From the NCBI GenBank assembly GCA_002499195.1, contig DAKS01000028.1:1-18331 (forward strand): a stretch of DNA of 18,331 bases, written 5' to 3'. Both the position numbers and the translations under genes were made by a program. The notes under the pieces were generated by a model that did no database searches, was not told the DNA's origin, and saw nothing but the letters and a program-made list of their open reading frames with translations. The stretch comes from Euryarchaeota archaeon UBA443 (GTDB taxonomy: Archaea; Thermoplasmatota; Poseidoniia; Poseidoniales; Poseidoniaceae). Below, piece by piece: positions 1 to 8,900 of the stretch (position 1 is its first letter; each line of letters begins with the position of its first letter).

Positions 1-1698
1 GAACCATGGGAACGATATGGCTCAGGAATTGTTTACGATGATACCGATAACTATTCCAGAGTGACTATCAACGGTTCCTATGGGTATTCAGAAACTGGAC
101 AGTCTGTTTTTGTCCCAGTACCGAGCATTACGGTCGCAGATGGTGGAGCAGGCGCAGCAGGCGGAGCAGTGGTCCATCTCGGTCTTTGGCTTCCTATCAT
201 CGAAGGATGTGATTATTCATCGACTGAAAATTTGAGTGATGCGTGTAAAGTCCCTGTTATCGCCGAAATCGGACCATACTACGATGATGGCGATGTGGAT
301 GCCCTCACACCAGCAAATCGATTGGGTCGTATGTTGATTGAGAACTATGTTCCTCATGGGTATGGCGTTGCTCAAGTGTCCGTCTTTGGAACGGGTGAAT
401 CAAACCATTGCATGGACCTGATGGGGACTGATGAACAACGTGGAATCGATGCAGCAGTTACTTGGTTAGGAACACAATCATGGTCGAATGGTAATGTTGG
501 AATTATTGGCAAGTCGTACGATGGATCAACTCCTTGGCAGGCGGCTACCTTTGGAAACCCACACCTTGCCACAATCGTACCAATGTCTGGATTGATCGGT
601 GTACATGATCTGATGTGGAGAAACGGAAGCATGGAAGCACGTGGAATGATTATGCACAATGGTGTTTATGGGTCGTTTGGAATCGATGGAGATACCGAAG
701 ATAGTCATACTCTCTGCGAAGGTTATATCGAAGGATATGTCAATGGACCAGCAGCCTATCTCAGTGGAGGAATGGTTGATTATGCTGGCAACACGTATTG
801 GACAGAACGTTCGTTCCTCGATCGAGTTCTTCAGAACTACAACGGTTCAGTCTACCTGATTCAAGGTATGCAAGATTGGAACGTCGATCCGCACATGTCG
901 TTCCCAGTTCATCAACAAGTGGCTGATGCTGGAATTGAAATCAAGACCCTTGCAGGACAATGGGCGCATGATTATCCCGATCGTGTTGGAGGTCATTCCT
1001 CACAAGGAATTGGCCGAGGTGCAGAAGCCTACCCATACACGCTTCGCTGGGATTGGGCCGATGAAATGCTGTATTGGTTCGATTGGTATCTAAAGGGCGA
1101 AGGGCGAGCACCGAGTTTAGGAGTTGAAATGCAGGACAATAGAGGTGGATGGCGCTTTGAGCAAACCTACCCTCCAATGGATGTTGAAGACTTGGTCCTG
1201 GTCGGAAGTGATCTTACACCAACCGGATCGACAGTTTCAGCAACCAGTTCAGTGACTCTAAGTTACGGCCCATTCGAAGAAGAAACTCGGATTATTGGAA
1301 TGCCCACATTCCATATTGATGCAACACCTGGCCTAACAGGAGGTCATCTTTTCATCGAAATGACCGATGGTACGGGGATGCATCTCGGTCATGCAGTTAT
1401 GGATTTACGTTTCCATGCTGGCGGCAGAGATGGGCAAGAAGTTCTGGTTCCGTTCGCATCGGTTACAGCATTAATGGAATTCATGCCAATGGACGTAGTT
1501 CTCCAAGAAGGGGAAGGAATCATCCTTACTGTAACTCAAACGGGGGAGGACTATGTTCCTTCACCAGCAGCTTCCGGAGCGGTAACCATCGATTGGTCAC
1601 AGAGTACGCTCACTCTACCTCTCATTGATCGAACATGTGACGATTTATTCCAAGCACCAATGCTTGACTATTCAAGCGATGGCGGACGTCAATGCTGA
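1..1698 (+). CDS. S15/CocE-type alpha/beta-hydrolase (X-Pro dipeptidyl-peptidase-like), 5' end missing
   Basis: The frame is open from base 1, so the gene begins before the window; the in-frame GTG at 61 is unlikely to be the true start. 565 residues are visible. The family hydrolyses peptides (Xaa-Pro) or small esters and amides with a Ser-Asp-His triad. Numbering from base 1, the nucleophile motif GKSYDG gives Ser172 (family pattern GxSYxG), the GMQDWNVD segment gives Asp292, and the GQWAHDYP segment gives His323. The last ~200 residues look like the beta-sandwich C-terminal domain of this family (the GGWRFEQTYPP segment begins it). Export is likely for this family in marine archaea, but the N-terminus that would show a signal peptide is absent. 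Substrate cannot be told from sequence. It converges on the MutS-like gene with one base between the two stop codons. Confidence 0.85.
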   Translation, partial: EPWERYGSGIVYDDTDNYSRVTINGSYGYSETGQSVFVPVPSITVADGGAGAAGGAVVHLGLWLPIIEGCDYSSTENLSDACKVPVIAEIGPYYDDGDVDALTPANRLGRMLIENYVPHGYGVAQVSVFGTGESNHCMDLMGTDEQRGIDAAVTWLGTQSWSNGNVGIIGKSYDGSTPWQAATFGNPHLATIVPMSGLIGVHDLMWRNGSMEARGMIMHNGVYGSFGIDGDTEDSHTLCEGYIEGYVNGPAAYLSGGMVDYAGNTYWTERSFLDRVLQNYNGSVYLIQGMQDWNVDPHMSFPVHQQVADAGIEIKTLAGQWAHDYPDRVGGHSSQGIGRGAEAYPYTLRWDWADEMLYWFDWYLKGEGRAPSLGVEMQDNRGGWRFEQTYPPMDVEDLVLVGSDLTPTGSTVSATSSVTLSYGPFEEETRIIGMPTFHIDATPGLTGGHLFIEMTDGTGMHLGHAVMDLRFHAGGRDGQEVLVPFASVTALMEFMPMDVVLQEGEGIILTVTQTGEDYVPSPAASGAVTIDWSQSTLTLPLIDRTCDDLFQAPMLDYSSDGGRQC

Positions 1699-1699
1699 A

Positions 1700-3691
1700 C
1701 TAAAACAGTGAAAGAATGTCACTAAAGACATTCTTTGCATCTCCAGTAGATCGCTCAACCAATCGACGTACAATTAATTCAGGCGTGGAACGAGCAAGAC
1801 AATTCCTTTTTGGCGTACGATCAACAATCAGTTCTAGATGTTCATCCAATCCTTTAGCCTCAATACCATCGATGCGTAAGTCCCCTTTACCATAGGCGTC
1901 AAGAATTGCAGGTGCAAGATGCGTTACTAAGACCATGCTTGAGTTTGATTGCTGTTGGGCCGCTCGCAACATTCCAGCGATAATCCGTGCACCGGCGCCC
2001 GGTTCAGTAATCGCTTCAAGTTCATCCGCAAGGATGAGTTTGGGTTGAGGATTGCTAACGACTTGAGCAAGATCGACCAAGGTCGTCTCTAGCGCCCCTG
2101 CGCTTTGAGTACCACTGGATTTAGCGAGCACATGCAAAGCATCAACGCGCCCTACGAATGCATGTTGTGCAGGTACTGGAAGTCCCATGTGTGCTAGGAT
2201 TGTCACGTGAGCGACCAATTCGAGAAGAGTGGTCTTACCACCACTGTTTGCACCTGTAAGAAGGGCGATGGATTGCCTATCACCTTTGGGAGCAGCCAAA
2301 CCTAATCCGTAGTTGACTGGCTGAACCTCGCCATCGATAAACAGATGACGTCCGTTCTCAAACCAAATTCCATGGTGGACCAATTGCGGAAGCTGCGCAT
2401 TGTGATGCATTGCCCATGAAGCAATACTGTACCACATGTCATGCTCAATCAAGCGCTGAATTGTTGTTTCACACAATGGTTTGAGGTCTGCAAGTTTCGT
2501 AGCTAAGCGAAGCAGGTGATCGTTACGGCTGTCATTGATTCGTCGTTCAAGTTCATCATTGATCTTATCCAAGACAGAACGATTGAGTTTGACCGGCCAA
2601 TTTGAGGCATAGAGGTCAAACGGTGCTTGTAATCCGCTCGGTTCTAGATAGGCTGAAAAATCGTTACGCCCTTGTTCAAGAATATCTGTGATGACATCTT
2701 CCGTAGCCGATGCAAGTTTTCGCTGGAATGTGGCTGCATCAGCGAGTGCTTCGAGCATATCAGAACCTGTCAAATCGAGCGATGCAGTTTCCATTCCTGC
2801 TGAAATCCGTTGATTCAAATCATCTTCCATTCCCTTGGCCATATTCCACAAACCGTCCCGAATACCTTCCATAGTTTCAACATCGCCGGAATCATTCATC
2901 ATCGAAAATACCGTTGCAAGTTGTTCCAATCCTTCGGTCTCTTGCAAAATAGTTTCCAATGTGGAATGAATGGTTTCCTTTCCCTCATTTTTCCACTGCA
3001 TAAGATCTAGAATTACCTTTAGTGCCCTACGATTATTTGTGAACCAATCGAGAGTATATTCGGGAACCATGACGTCCGTGCGCCCACCATCAGGAAGAAC
3101 TAACCATCCAGGAGGAACATCATCCGGGCCGTTGCGACCAACCCAAGTAACGGTCTTGAAGACGGTGTAATCCTTCCACGACTCTTGAGCACTTGGGGTT
3201 AAGATGCGAACATATTGATTCCATTCAGGATGTTCCTGTTGACTTACTATTACTCGTTCATAACGTTGAGTTGGTCGACGAGTGTAACTCAATTCTTTCA
3301 ACAACGAACGTAGGTGAGCAAATGCTTCGGGTGCTTCTTGAGCAAAAGACAACATTTGACGACAACGTTCTCGGCGCTCGTCGATCTGATGAAGAGGCAT
3401 CAGCATTTGCATTCGAGATGAACTTGCTGCGTTCGAGGCAAATCGTTGCATAGAGGCGATTAGTTGTCCATGCAACTTCTCTGCCTCAGGAGTTGCAAGG
3501 AAGAATGCTTCAGCCCCATTGTATTCACGCGCAAGGGATAAAGCCCGTTTAGCCGAAATGCCTTCAACCTCAGCAATTCGAGAGATGTCACCCGATTCTA
3601 GGGTTTTGATAAGTTCATGACGGCCACCGAAATGTTCGTCTAGTCGCTTCATCAATCTCTCGCCAATACCTGGTAAGTTTGTCAGCACCAT
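1700..3691 (-). CDS. Archaeal HhH-MutS family ATPase (MutS5/MutS2-like)
   Basis: 663 residues. The N-terminus (about 4-58) reads as paired helix-hairpin-helix motifs, starting with LPGIGERL and continuing with VEGISAKRA, suited to binding DNA without sequence preference. The middle (about 110-440) is mostly helical, like the MutS core and clamp. The C-terminal ABC-type ATPase has Walker A GANSGGKT (480-487), a signature-like SAGALETT stretch (530-537), Walker B LILADE (552-557) and an H-loop TH (590-591). The mismatch-reading MutS domain I and the Smr nuclease domain of bacterial MutS2 are absent. Pyrococcus MutS5, a related archaeal type, binds Holliday junctions, so a recombination role is more likely than mismatch repair; this is inference. 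ATG at 3691 starts directly on the HhH. It is last in the minus-strand run, 53 bp after the lipoprotein gene. Confidence 0.85.
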   Translation of the reverse strand: MVLTNLPGIGERLMKRLDEHFGGRHELIKTLESGDISRIAEVEGISAKRALSLAREYNGAEAFFLATPEAEKLHGQLIASMQRFASNAASSSRMQMLMPLHQIDERRERCRQMLSFAQEAPEAFAHLRSLLKELSYTRRPTQRYERVIVSQQEHPEWNQYVRILTPSAQESWKDYTVFKTVTWVGRNGPDDVPPGWLVLPDGGRTDVMVPEYTLDWFTNNRRALKVILDLMQWKNEGKETIHSTLETILQETEGLEQLATVFSMMNDSGDVETMEGIRDGLWNMAKGMEDDLNQRISAGMETASLDLTGSDMLEALADAATFQRKLASATEDVITDILEQGRNDFSAYLEPSGLQAPFDLYASNWPVKLNRSVLDKINDELERRINDSRNDHLLRLATKLADLKPLCETTIQRLIEHDMWYSIASWAMHHNAQLPQLVHHGIWFENGRHLFIDGEVQPVNYGLGLAAPKGDRQSIALLTGANSGGKTTLLELVAHVTILAHMGLPVPAQHAFVGRVDALHVLAKSSGTQSAGALETTLVDLAQVVSNPQPKLILADELEAITEPGAGARIIAGMLRAAQQQSNSSMVLVTHLAPAILDAYGKGDLRIDGIEAKGLDEHLELIVDRTPKRNCLARSTPELIVRRLVERSTGDAKNVFSDILSLF
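1711..1736. terminator. Perfect 10-bp stem-loop at a convergent gene junction, candidate bidirectional terminator
   Basis: AAAGAATGTC at 1711-1720 is exactly complementary to GACATTCTTT at 1727-1736, with a 6-base loop. It lies 12 bases past the stop of the plus-strand hydrolase and inside the last codons of the minus-strand MutS-like gene. The minus-strand run after the stem is T-rich up to and through the TAG stop. Position and symmetry suit termination or 3'-end protection for both transcripts. Archaeal termination usually relies on T-tracts rather than hairpins, so the role is inference. Confidence 0.4.
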
Positions 3692-3707
3692 CGCATTGTA
3701 TCGTCTG

Positions 3708-3734
3708 TCAAGGGCTTTTGAGGATAACCCTTGA
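3708..3734. repeat. 7-bp inverted repeat in the spacer upstream of the MutS-like gene
   Basis: TCAAGGG at 3708-3714 pairs exactly with CCCTTGA at 3728-3734 across 13 bases. It sits in the 53-bp spacer between the stop of the lipoprotein gene and the ATG of the MutS-like gene, both on the minus strand, and ends 17 bases before that ATG. It could be an RNA hairpin between the two cistrons or a protein site. The short arm means chance is possible. Confidence 0.3.
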
Positions 3735-3744
3735 AACGACCTTA

Positions 3745-5160
3745 TTATTGGTAATCAGGTAGGTTGAGTTCAACCGCAAACAAGGGGTCTACGTGTGTTG
3801 AATCATGGTAAGCGACAACGACGCCTCCATCACGAAGAATAGCCAAACTCGCGAAATCGAATCGAATGTCGTTTCCAGCTCCTGATGTTGAGTCTAAATC
3901 TCCTTGTCCGATGTAAGTGAGAGTATCAGGGCTGAGATCTTGAGTATAATCTCTGGTATGGAACAGAACATCCACATCCGGTCCTTCGCTTGATTGGTAT
4001 CGCACGTTGAGTACGAAGAGGTCATGTTCTCCATTGGCCTGGAATTCCCACTCTTCGATACTCGAAGCAGCATCACTGAGGTTGTAGGTGTAATTATTCC
4101 AACTAACAGCACCATCCACGGAAGTATAGTGTGTAAAAGTGGTTCCTGCATTTGCGACGCAGTGAATTGTTCCAGTCATATCGATTTGACAATATTCACT
4201 TGGGAATTGTACGGCAAGTTCGTTCCACGAGAGAGTAGTATCTAGGAATGCAGCGTTACCATTATCGAAGTACTGTGGGAATAGTAATCCCCCACTTGGA
4301 ACTGCAAAAGCGCGCATCTCTTTGTGAGGCTTATTCACATCCCAGTAAAAGTCAAGCGAAGAGTTAGTGAAGTCCAAATCGACCTCAATATCGGGCTGTG
4401 TTGATGAACGGCCAGGAAATTGAATAGGATAGTAATTCAATCCATCAACAGAAATCTGTCCCCCTGCATTTTGGGTTTGATGCCAGAAATTGGATACGAC
4501 AAGAGATGCCCATTCGCCATTTCCTATACTCGATGTAATCGGCCCAACAACTTCAACTTGCCAACTTCGGTCATAGAAGGGTTCGGTTATTCGATTGTAG
4601 CACCATTTCCATTCCATTTCCGAATCATCGTATAGGATTGCATAGAATTTGTCAAGCTTGAGATCGCCACCAGGGTACGGGAACCAAGACATGGAAATTA
4701 TGTCACCATTGGTTGCTTGAACAATACTTCCTTCGCCTAGACCCTCGGTACCAGGATTGGTTGGGACAAATGTTCGACATTGCAAATCGGGTGTTACGCC
4801 AGGAATCCATGTGTCCCAGTCATGTCCACGATCAACTGACCAGACAGGGTACTCTCCTCCGATGTTGAGAATCGATCCAGAAATGGTTGTAGCAATGTAA
4901 TGCTCACAACAATTTCCGCCTTTGGATTCATCAAATACAGCCCAAGTCATGTTGGTTGTTTCATTGGTACGCAAATCGACTGTAATGAACTCTCGAGGAG
5001 ATTCATGCGATTGTTCATCAATGAGAACGTAATCCTCCCACGTTGGTTTAACATCTTCAGTTTCGACGATGGATTCTCCATCACCATAACATCCCGCTAG
5101 AACCATGCTGCAAACCAGCATGATAGCGAGAAACCCTCTGCGCATGGTCGGCCTACACAT
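3745..5160 (-). CDS. Predicted exported lipoprotein with Asp-box (BNR-like) motifs
   Basis: 471 residues. The N-terminus has an Arg pair, a hydrophobic core and the lipobox LAGC (21-24), so it should be secreted and lipid-anchored at Cys24 on the outside of the membrane. Two Asp-box-like motifs, SVDRGHDW (108-115) and SVDGAVSW (347-354), resemble the S-x-D-x-G-x-x-W turns of BNR/sialidase beta-propellers. Alternating hydrophobic strands through the rest fit an all-beta fold. No catalytic set could be identified, so sialidase activity is not claimed. ATG at 5160 overlaps the stop of the BtuF-like gene by 8 bp (suggesting translational coupling). An ATG at 5145 gives a more usual lipoprotein start beginning MRRGFLAIML and is equally possible. 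Cysteines at 85-86, 128, 187, 324 and 334 may form disulfides. Function unknown. Confidence 0.75.
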   Translation of the reverse strand: MCRPTMRRGFLAIMLVCSMVLAGCYGDGESIVETEDVKPTWEDYVLIDEQSHESPREFITVDLRTNETTNMTWAVFDESKGGNCCEHYIATTISGSILNIGGEYPVWSVDRGHDWDTWIPGVTPDLQCRTFVPTNPGTEGLGEGSIVQATNGDIISMSWFPYPGGDLKLDKFYAILYDDSEMEWKWCYNRITEPFYDRSWQVEVVGPITSSIGNGEWASLVVSNFWHQTQNAGGQISVDGLNYYPIQFPGRSSTQPDIEVDLDFTNSSLDFYWDVNKPHKEMRAFAVPSGGLLFPQYFDNGNAAFLDTTLSWNELAVQFPSEYCQIDMTGTIHCVANAGTTFTHYTSVDGAVSWNNYTYNLSDAASSIEEWEFQANGEHDLFVLNVRYQSSEGPDVDVLFHTRDYTQDLSPDTLTYIGQGDLDSTSGAGNDIRFDFASLAILRDGGVVVAYHDSTHVDPLFAVELNLPDYQ

Positions 5161-5920
5161 CAGCCGTTTTCAAATCCTTGCAAAGCGTGCTAAAGGTGCG
5201 AAGCCCTGTGAGAGTGTGACTGCCAAACCATGTTAACGCCTCACCATCGATGCATTGAGTCCAAGGTCGCTGACCGCCAAATGCTTCAACAGCATCACAG
5301 ATCGATTCTCCTTCCTGCTTGGAGAATTCATGAGGTTCGCTCGAAAGAAGCAGTCCTTCAATTCCATGAGAATGGATCTGTTCAGCAGTCACGACAGGAT
5401 ATCCATTGCCATTGGGGTCGATATCAGGAACTTGGAAACCACAGGTTTCGAGTAAGGCTCCGGAATACTTCTGTGGTGAGACCGCCATCAGAGGTTCATG
5501 CCAAATCATGGGTAAAACGACTGGCCCTGAACCTCGCTCACAGGCGACTAACTCTTGTTCAATTGCTTCAGCAAGTGAGTTGGCTTTTTCCTCAAGATTT
5601 AATCGACGTCCAAGCTCGAGCAATAGGTTTGGAACATCACTTGGTCGTTCAACTGTACTGACATATGTCTCGATACCTAGTTTGGTGAGTTCTTCATAGA
5701 CATCCTTTGGATTTTCTTCACGATCCATTATGACCAAGTCCGGTCTTGCGTTTCGTATTTTGTTGATATTCGGTGTTTTCGTTCCTCCAACAACTGGGAT
5801 ATTCTTGACGAACGATTCAGGGTGGATGCACCAAGGCGTTCGACCAACTAGTTGAGATGGTTCAAGACCCAAGTCTGCAAGAGTCAATGTGAGGCTTGGA
5901 ACGAGCGAAATCACCCGCAT
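5153..5920 (-). CDS. BtuF-like (helical-backbone metal receptor) cobalamin-binding-type protein, no signal peptide
   Basis: 255 residues. It matches the BtuF/FepB-like substrate-binding fold from the first residues: MRVISLVPSLT, then VGRTPWCIHP (25-34), VGGTKTPNINKI (44-55), PDLVIMD (60-66), WHEPLMAVSP (140-149), GALLETCGF (154-162), and DGEALTWFGSHTL (225-237). Family members bind vitamin B12 or iron chelates and usually feed an ABC importer from outside the membrane. Here the protein begins at the mature-domain strand with no signal peptide, and an in-frame stop lies six bases upstream of the ATG, so no longer start is available. That implies a cytosolic protein. No permease or ATPase gene is adjacent. 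It starts 9 bases after ileS and overlaps the lipoprotein gene by 8 bp. B12 is the best ligand guess, unproven. Confidence 0.75.
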   Translation of the reverse strand: MRVISLVPSLTLTLADLGLEPSQLVGRTPWCIHPESFVKNIPVVGGTKTPNINKIRNARPDLVIMDREENPKDVYEELTKLGIETYVSTVERPSDVPNLLLELGRRLNLEEKANSLAEAIEQELVACERGSGPVVLPMIWHEPLMAVSPQKYSGALLETCGFQVPDIDPNGNGYPVVTAEQIHSHGIEGLLLSSEPHEFSKQEGESICDAVEAFGGQRPWTQCIDGEALTWFGSHTLTGLRTFSTLCKDLKTADV

Positions 5921-5926
5921 TTCTCA

Positions 5927-5931
5927 ACCTC
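5927..5931 (-). promoter_or_regulatory. Shine-Dalgarno site of the BtuF-like gene overlapping the ileS stop
   Basis: On the minus strand GAGGT lies six bases before the ATG at 5920 and shares two bases with the TGA stop of ileS (5930-5932). The layout fixes this start and suggests that ribosomes finishing ileS can re-initiate on the next cistron. Confidence 0.55.
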
Positions 5932-8900
5932 AAATTTTGTGAACACGATAAGCGATTTGTGCTCCATCAACATCGAATGCTTCAGCATCGCTTGGATTTT
6001 GTTCCACGTTGAAGATGATACCGGATGCACGAGTTTCTTTTGCAATCCATACTTGATCTTCCTCGAATAGTTCAGGTGCTCCACTCATCCATACTTCAAC
6101 GTCGATCATGGCTTCAATTTCCAAATCCATATCCTTTCGCTTGGATTGAATTCGACGCGTGATATCACGAGCGAGTCCCTTGGAAAGAAGATGAGGCGTA
6201 TCTTGCATATCAAGAACCAAACTGACATGGGATGCGTCATCACCTTCTCCAATCGTAATGGTAGCAGCAGCGTATCCTTCACGTTCTGTCCGTCGAACTT
6301 CAATATCCGATTCAAGAATGTCAACACCTAGTATAGTGCATGATCCATTGCGAATATCGGACAGGAGTGTTTCTTGGTCGGAGTGATTCTTGATTTGACC
6401 TGCGATAGCGTTGACATCGCCTTTTGCTCTAGGAGCAAGGGCACGGAAATTCACAGCGAGCTCGACTTGTTGGAAGCGATCGAGGTCCGTTTCAACCGAG
6501 ATGCTCTCAACATTCAATTCTTCACACAATAGGTCGTGATAGGGTTGTAAATCAGGACCGGCAACAATCCACCCCTCAGCACACGGAAGCCGCTGACGTC
6601 GCTGGGCATCGATTCTGATCCTTCTTCCTGTTTCCGCTAATTCACGAACAAGTTCCATTTCATGTTCAAGACCCATGTCCTGTGGAGGAAGTTCTGTAGT
6701 TGCTGCAACAAGGTCTTCATTCCATGCATCAGCGGTAGCACCCTCGGTTGAACCAGGCGTTCCCATCGGCCATGATGCTGTATGAACGGTCTCTCCGGTT
6801 AAGTTTCGATGGATCGTGTCGACCATGAATGGACTGACAGGTGCAATTAATCGGCACAAGATTACGAGAATTTCATGCAAGGTATGTTGGCAAGCCAGTT
6901 TGTCGCCGGAATCGGCTTCTTCCCATAGTCGTCGTCGACTTCGGCGAACGTACCAATTAGACAAATCATTGACAATGAAATCTTCAAGTTCACGACAAGC
7001 TTTGTGGAAGTTCCAATTGGTAAATCCCTCATGATATGCTTTCGCAGTCGAATGAAGTTTGGAGAGAATCCAACGATCGAGTCGGGAACGCTGTGCAACG
7101 GGTGATTCTGAGGCGACGGGATCGAAGGAGTCCAAGGCTGCATAATCGGCATGGAAACGATAGACGTTCCATAATGTGAGGAACATCTTTGCATATGTTT
7201 CGCGAACACCATTGGAGTCAAATTTGAGTGGATTCCAAGGAGCGCCGGCTGTAACCATGTACCAACGAGTTGCATCAGCACCCTCTCGATTGAAGTGATC
7301 CCAAGGGTCGACGATGTTCCCTCTTGACTTCGACATCTTCTTGCCTTCAGCATCTAGAATCAAACCAAGTGAAAGACAGCGCTTGTAGGCAGGTGAATCA
7401 AAGACGGTCGTTGAAACCGCAAGGAGTGTGTAGAACCAACCACGTGTTTGGTCTACACCTTCACAGATGTAATCGACAGGGAAAGATGAATCAAAGGTCT
7501 TGTTTTCATCGAAAGGATGGTGCCATTGAGCGAATGGTGCACAACCAGAATCAAACCAGCAATCCATGACAAATGGTTCTCTATGCATTGGTTTTCCATT
7601 GTCTGAAACAAGTGTGAATGCATCGACAACAGGCCGGTGCAAATCGACATCATCTGGGCATTCCGGATTGTCTAATCCAGCAGCATTGGCTTTAGCAACT
7701 TCTTCTTGTAACTCAGCAATTGAGCCAATACATTTCATGACTCCATCCTCGTCTCTCCAAACCGGTAGAGGCGTTCCCCAGTAACGTTCTCTGGAAATAG
7801 CCCAATCCTTGACATTTCGTAGCCATTCACCAAATCGACCTTCGCCAACCCAATCGGGCGCCCATTCGACACCATCGTTGAATTCAAGAAGGCGTTCCTT
7901 CACTGCAGTCATTCGAACAAACCATGAATCCATGGCGTAGTAGAGTAGTGGGTGATCGGTTCTCCAGCAGTGTGGATAATCGTGGAGGTAACTTTTCTCA
8001 CGATAGAGAAGTCCTGATGGAATAAGTTCGCTTCGTCCGACAAGGATTTCCATTACCGTATCGTCGCACGATTTGACATATCTTCCATCGAGTTGAGGGT
8101 GGACTCCGTCAACGAAACATCCTTCGATATTGACCGTGTGATAAGCAGGTAGTCCGACTTCCATTCCCAAATTGTAGTCATCTTCACCGTACATGACCGC
8201 TGTGTGAACGACACCAGTACCATCGGTTGTAGTAACCCAATCAGCAGATAGAATCGTCCATGCAGTTGATGAATCGCCTCGTGGTACAGCCTCTGGGAAG
8301 AGTGGCTCGTAGGATTTACCAACGAGTTCCGACCCTGAAATTTCCTCGATAATATCAACATGGTGACGAAGAACTTCACCCATCAAATCCTTTGCCAAAA
8401 TCAACTCCTCGCCAACCGAAGCACCACCGCGTCCCTGCCAGCCCTCTGGCTCTTCACGAACACGACATCGCGCATAGGTAACATCCGGTCCAACAGCAAG
8501 ACCAACGTTGCCTGGAAGAGTCCAAGGTGTTGTGGTCCAAGCGAGGATTGATGCTGAATCGTCGATCAGTTTGAACTTTACATAAACGGATGGCTCCTCA
8601 ACCTCCTTGTAACCAAGGGCAACTTCGTGACTGGAGTAGGATGTCCCCGTTTGTGGGCAGTATGGCAGAACTTTGTGTCCACGATACAACAAATCCTTGT
8701 CGAACATTTGCTTGAGTGCCCACCAGCAAGATTCAACGTAATCGTTGTGTAGTGTGACGTATGGATTATCTAAATCAACCCAGTAAGCCATGCGCTCAGT
8801 CATTTCACGCCATGCACTTTCATAGGTCCAAACGCTTTCTCGACAGGCATCATTGAAGGCCTGCATTCCAAAGTTTTCAATGGCCTCATTACTCATGAGG

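Noticed and set aside
61..63. GTG as the start of the S15-type hydrolase
   Set aside because: The frame is open to base 1 with plausible protein sequence, so the gene is cut by the window edge.
3745..5160. Sialidase activity for the Asp-box lipoprotein
   Set aside because: Only two Asp-box-like turns were seen; the Arg triad, Tyr and Glu of sialidases could not be identified.
5230..5661. 143-codon open frame opposite the BtuF-like gene
   Set aside because: Shadow of a gene with clear family motifs; composition rich in His/Arg/Gln and no recognised domain.
6862..7353. 163-codon open frame inside ileS in another frame of the same strand
   Set aside because: It is an out-of-frame shadow of a complete, motif-rich IleRS; no recognisable protein.
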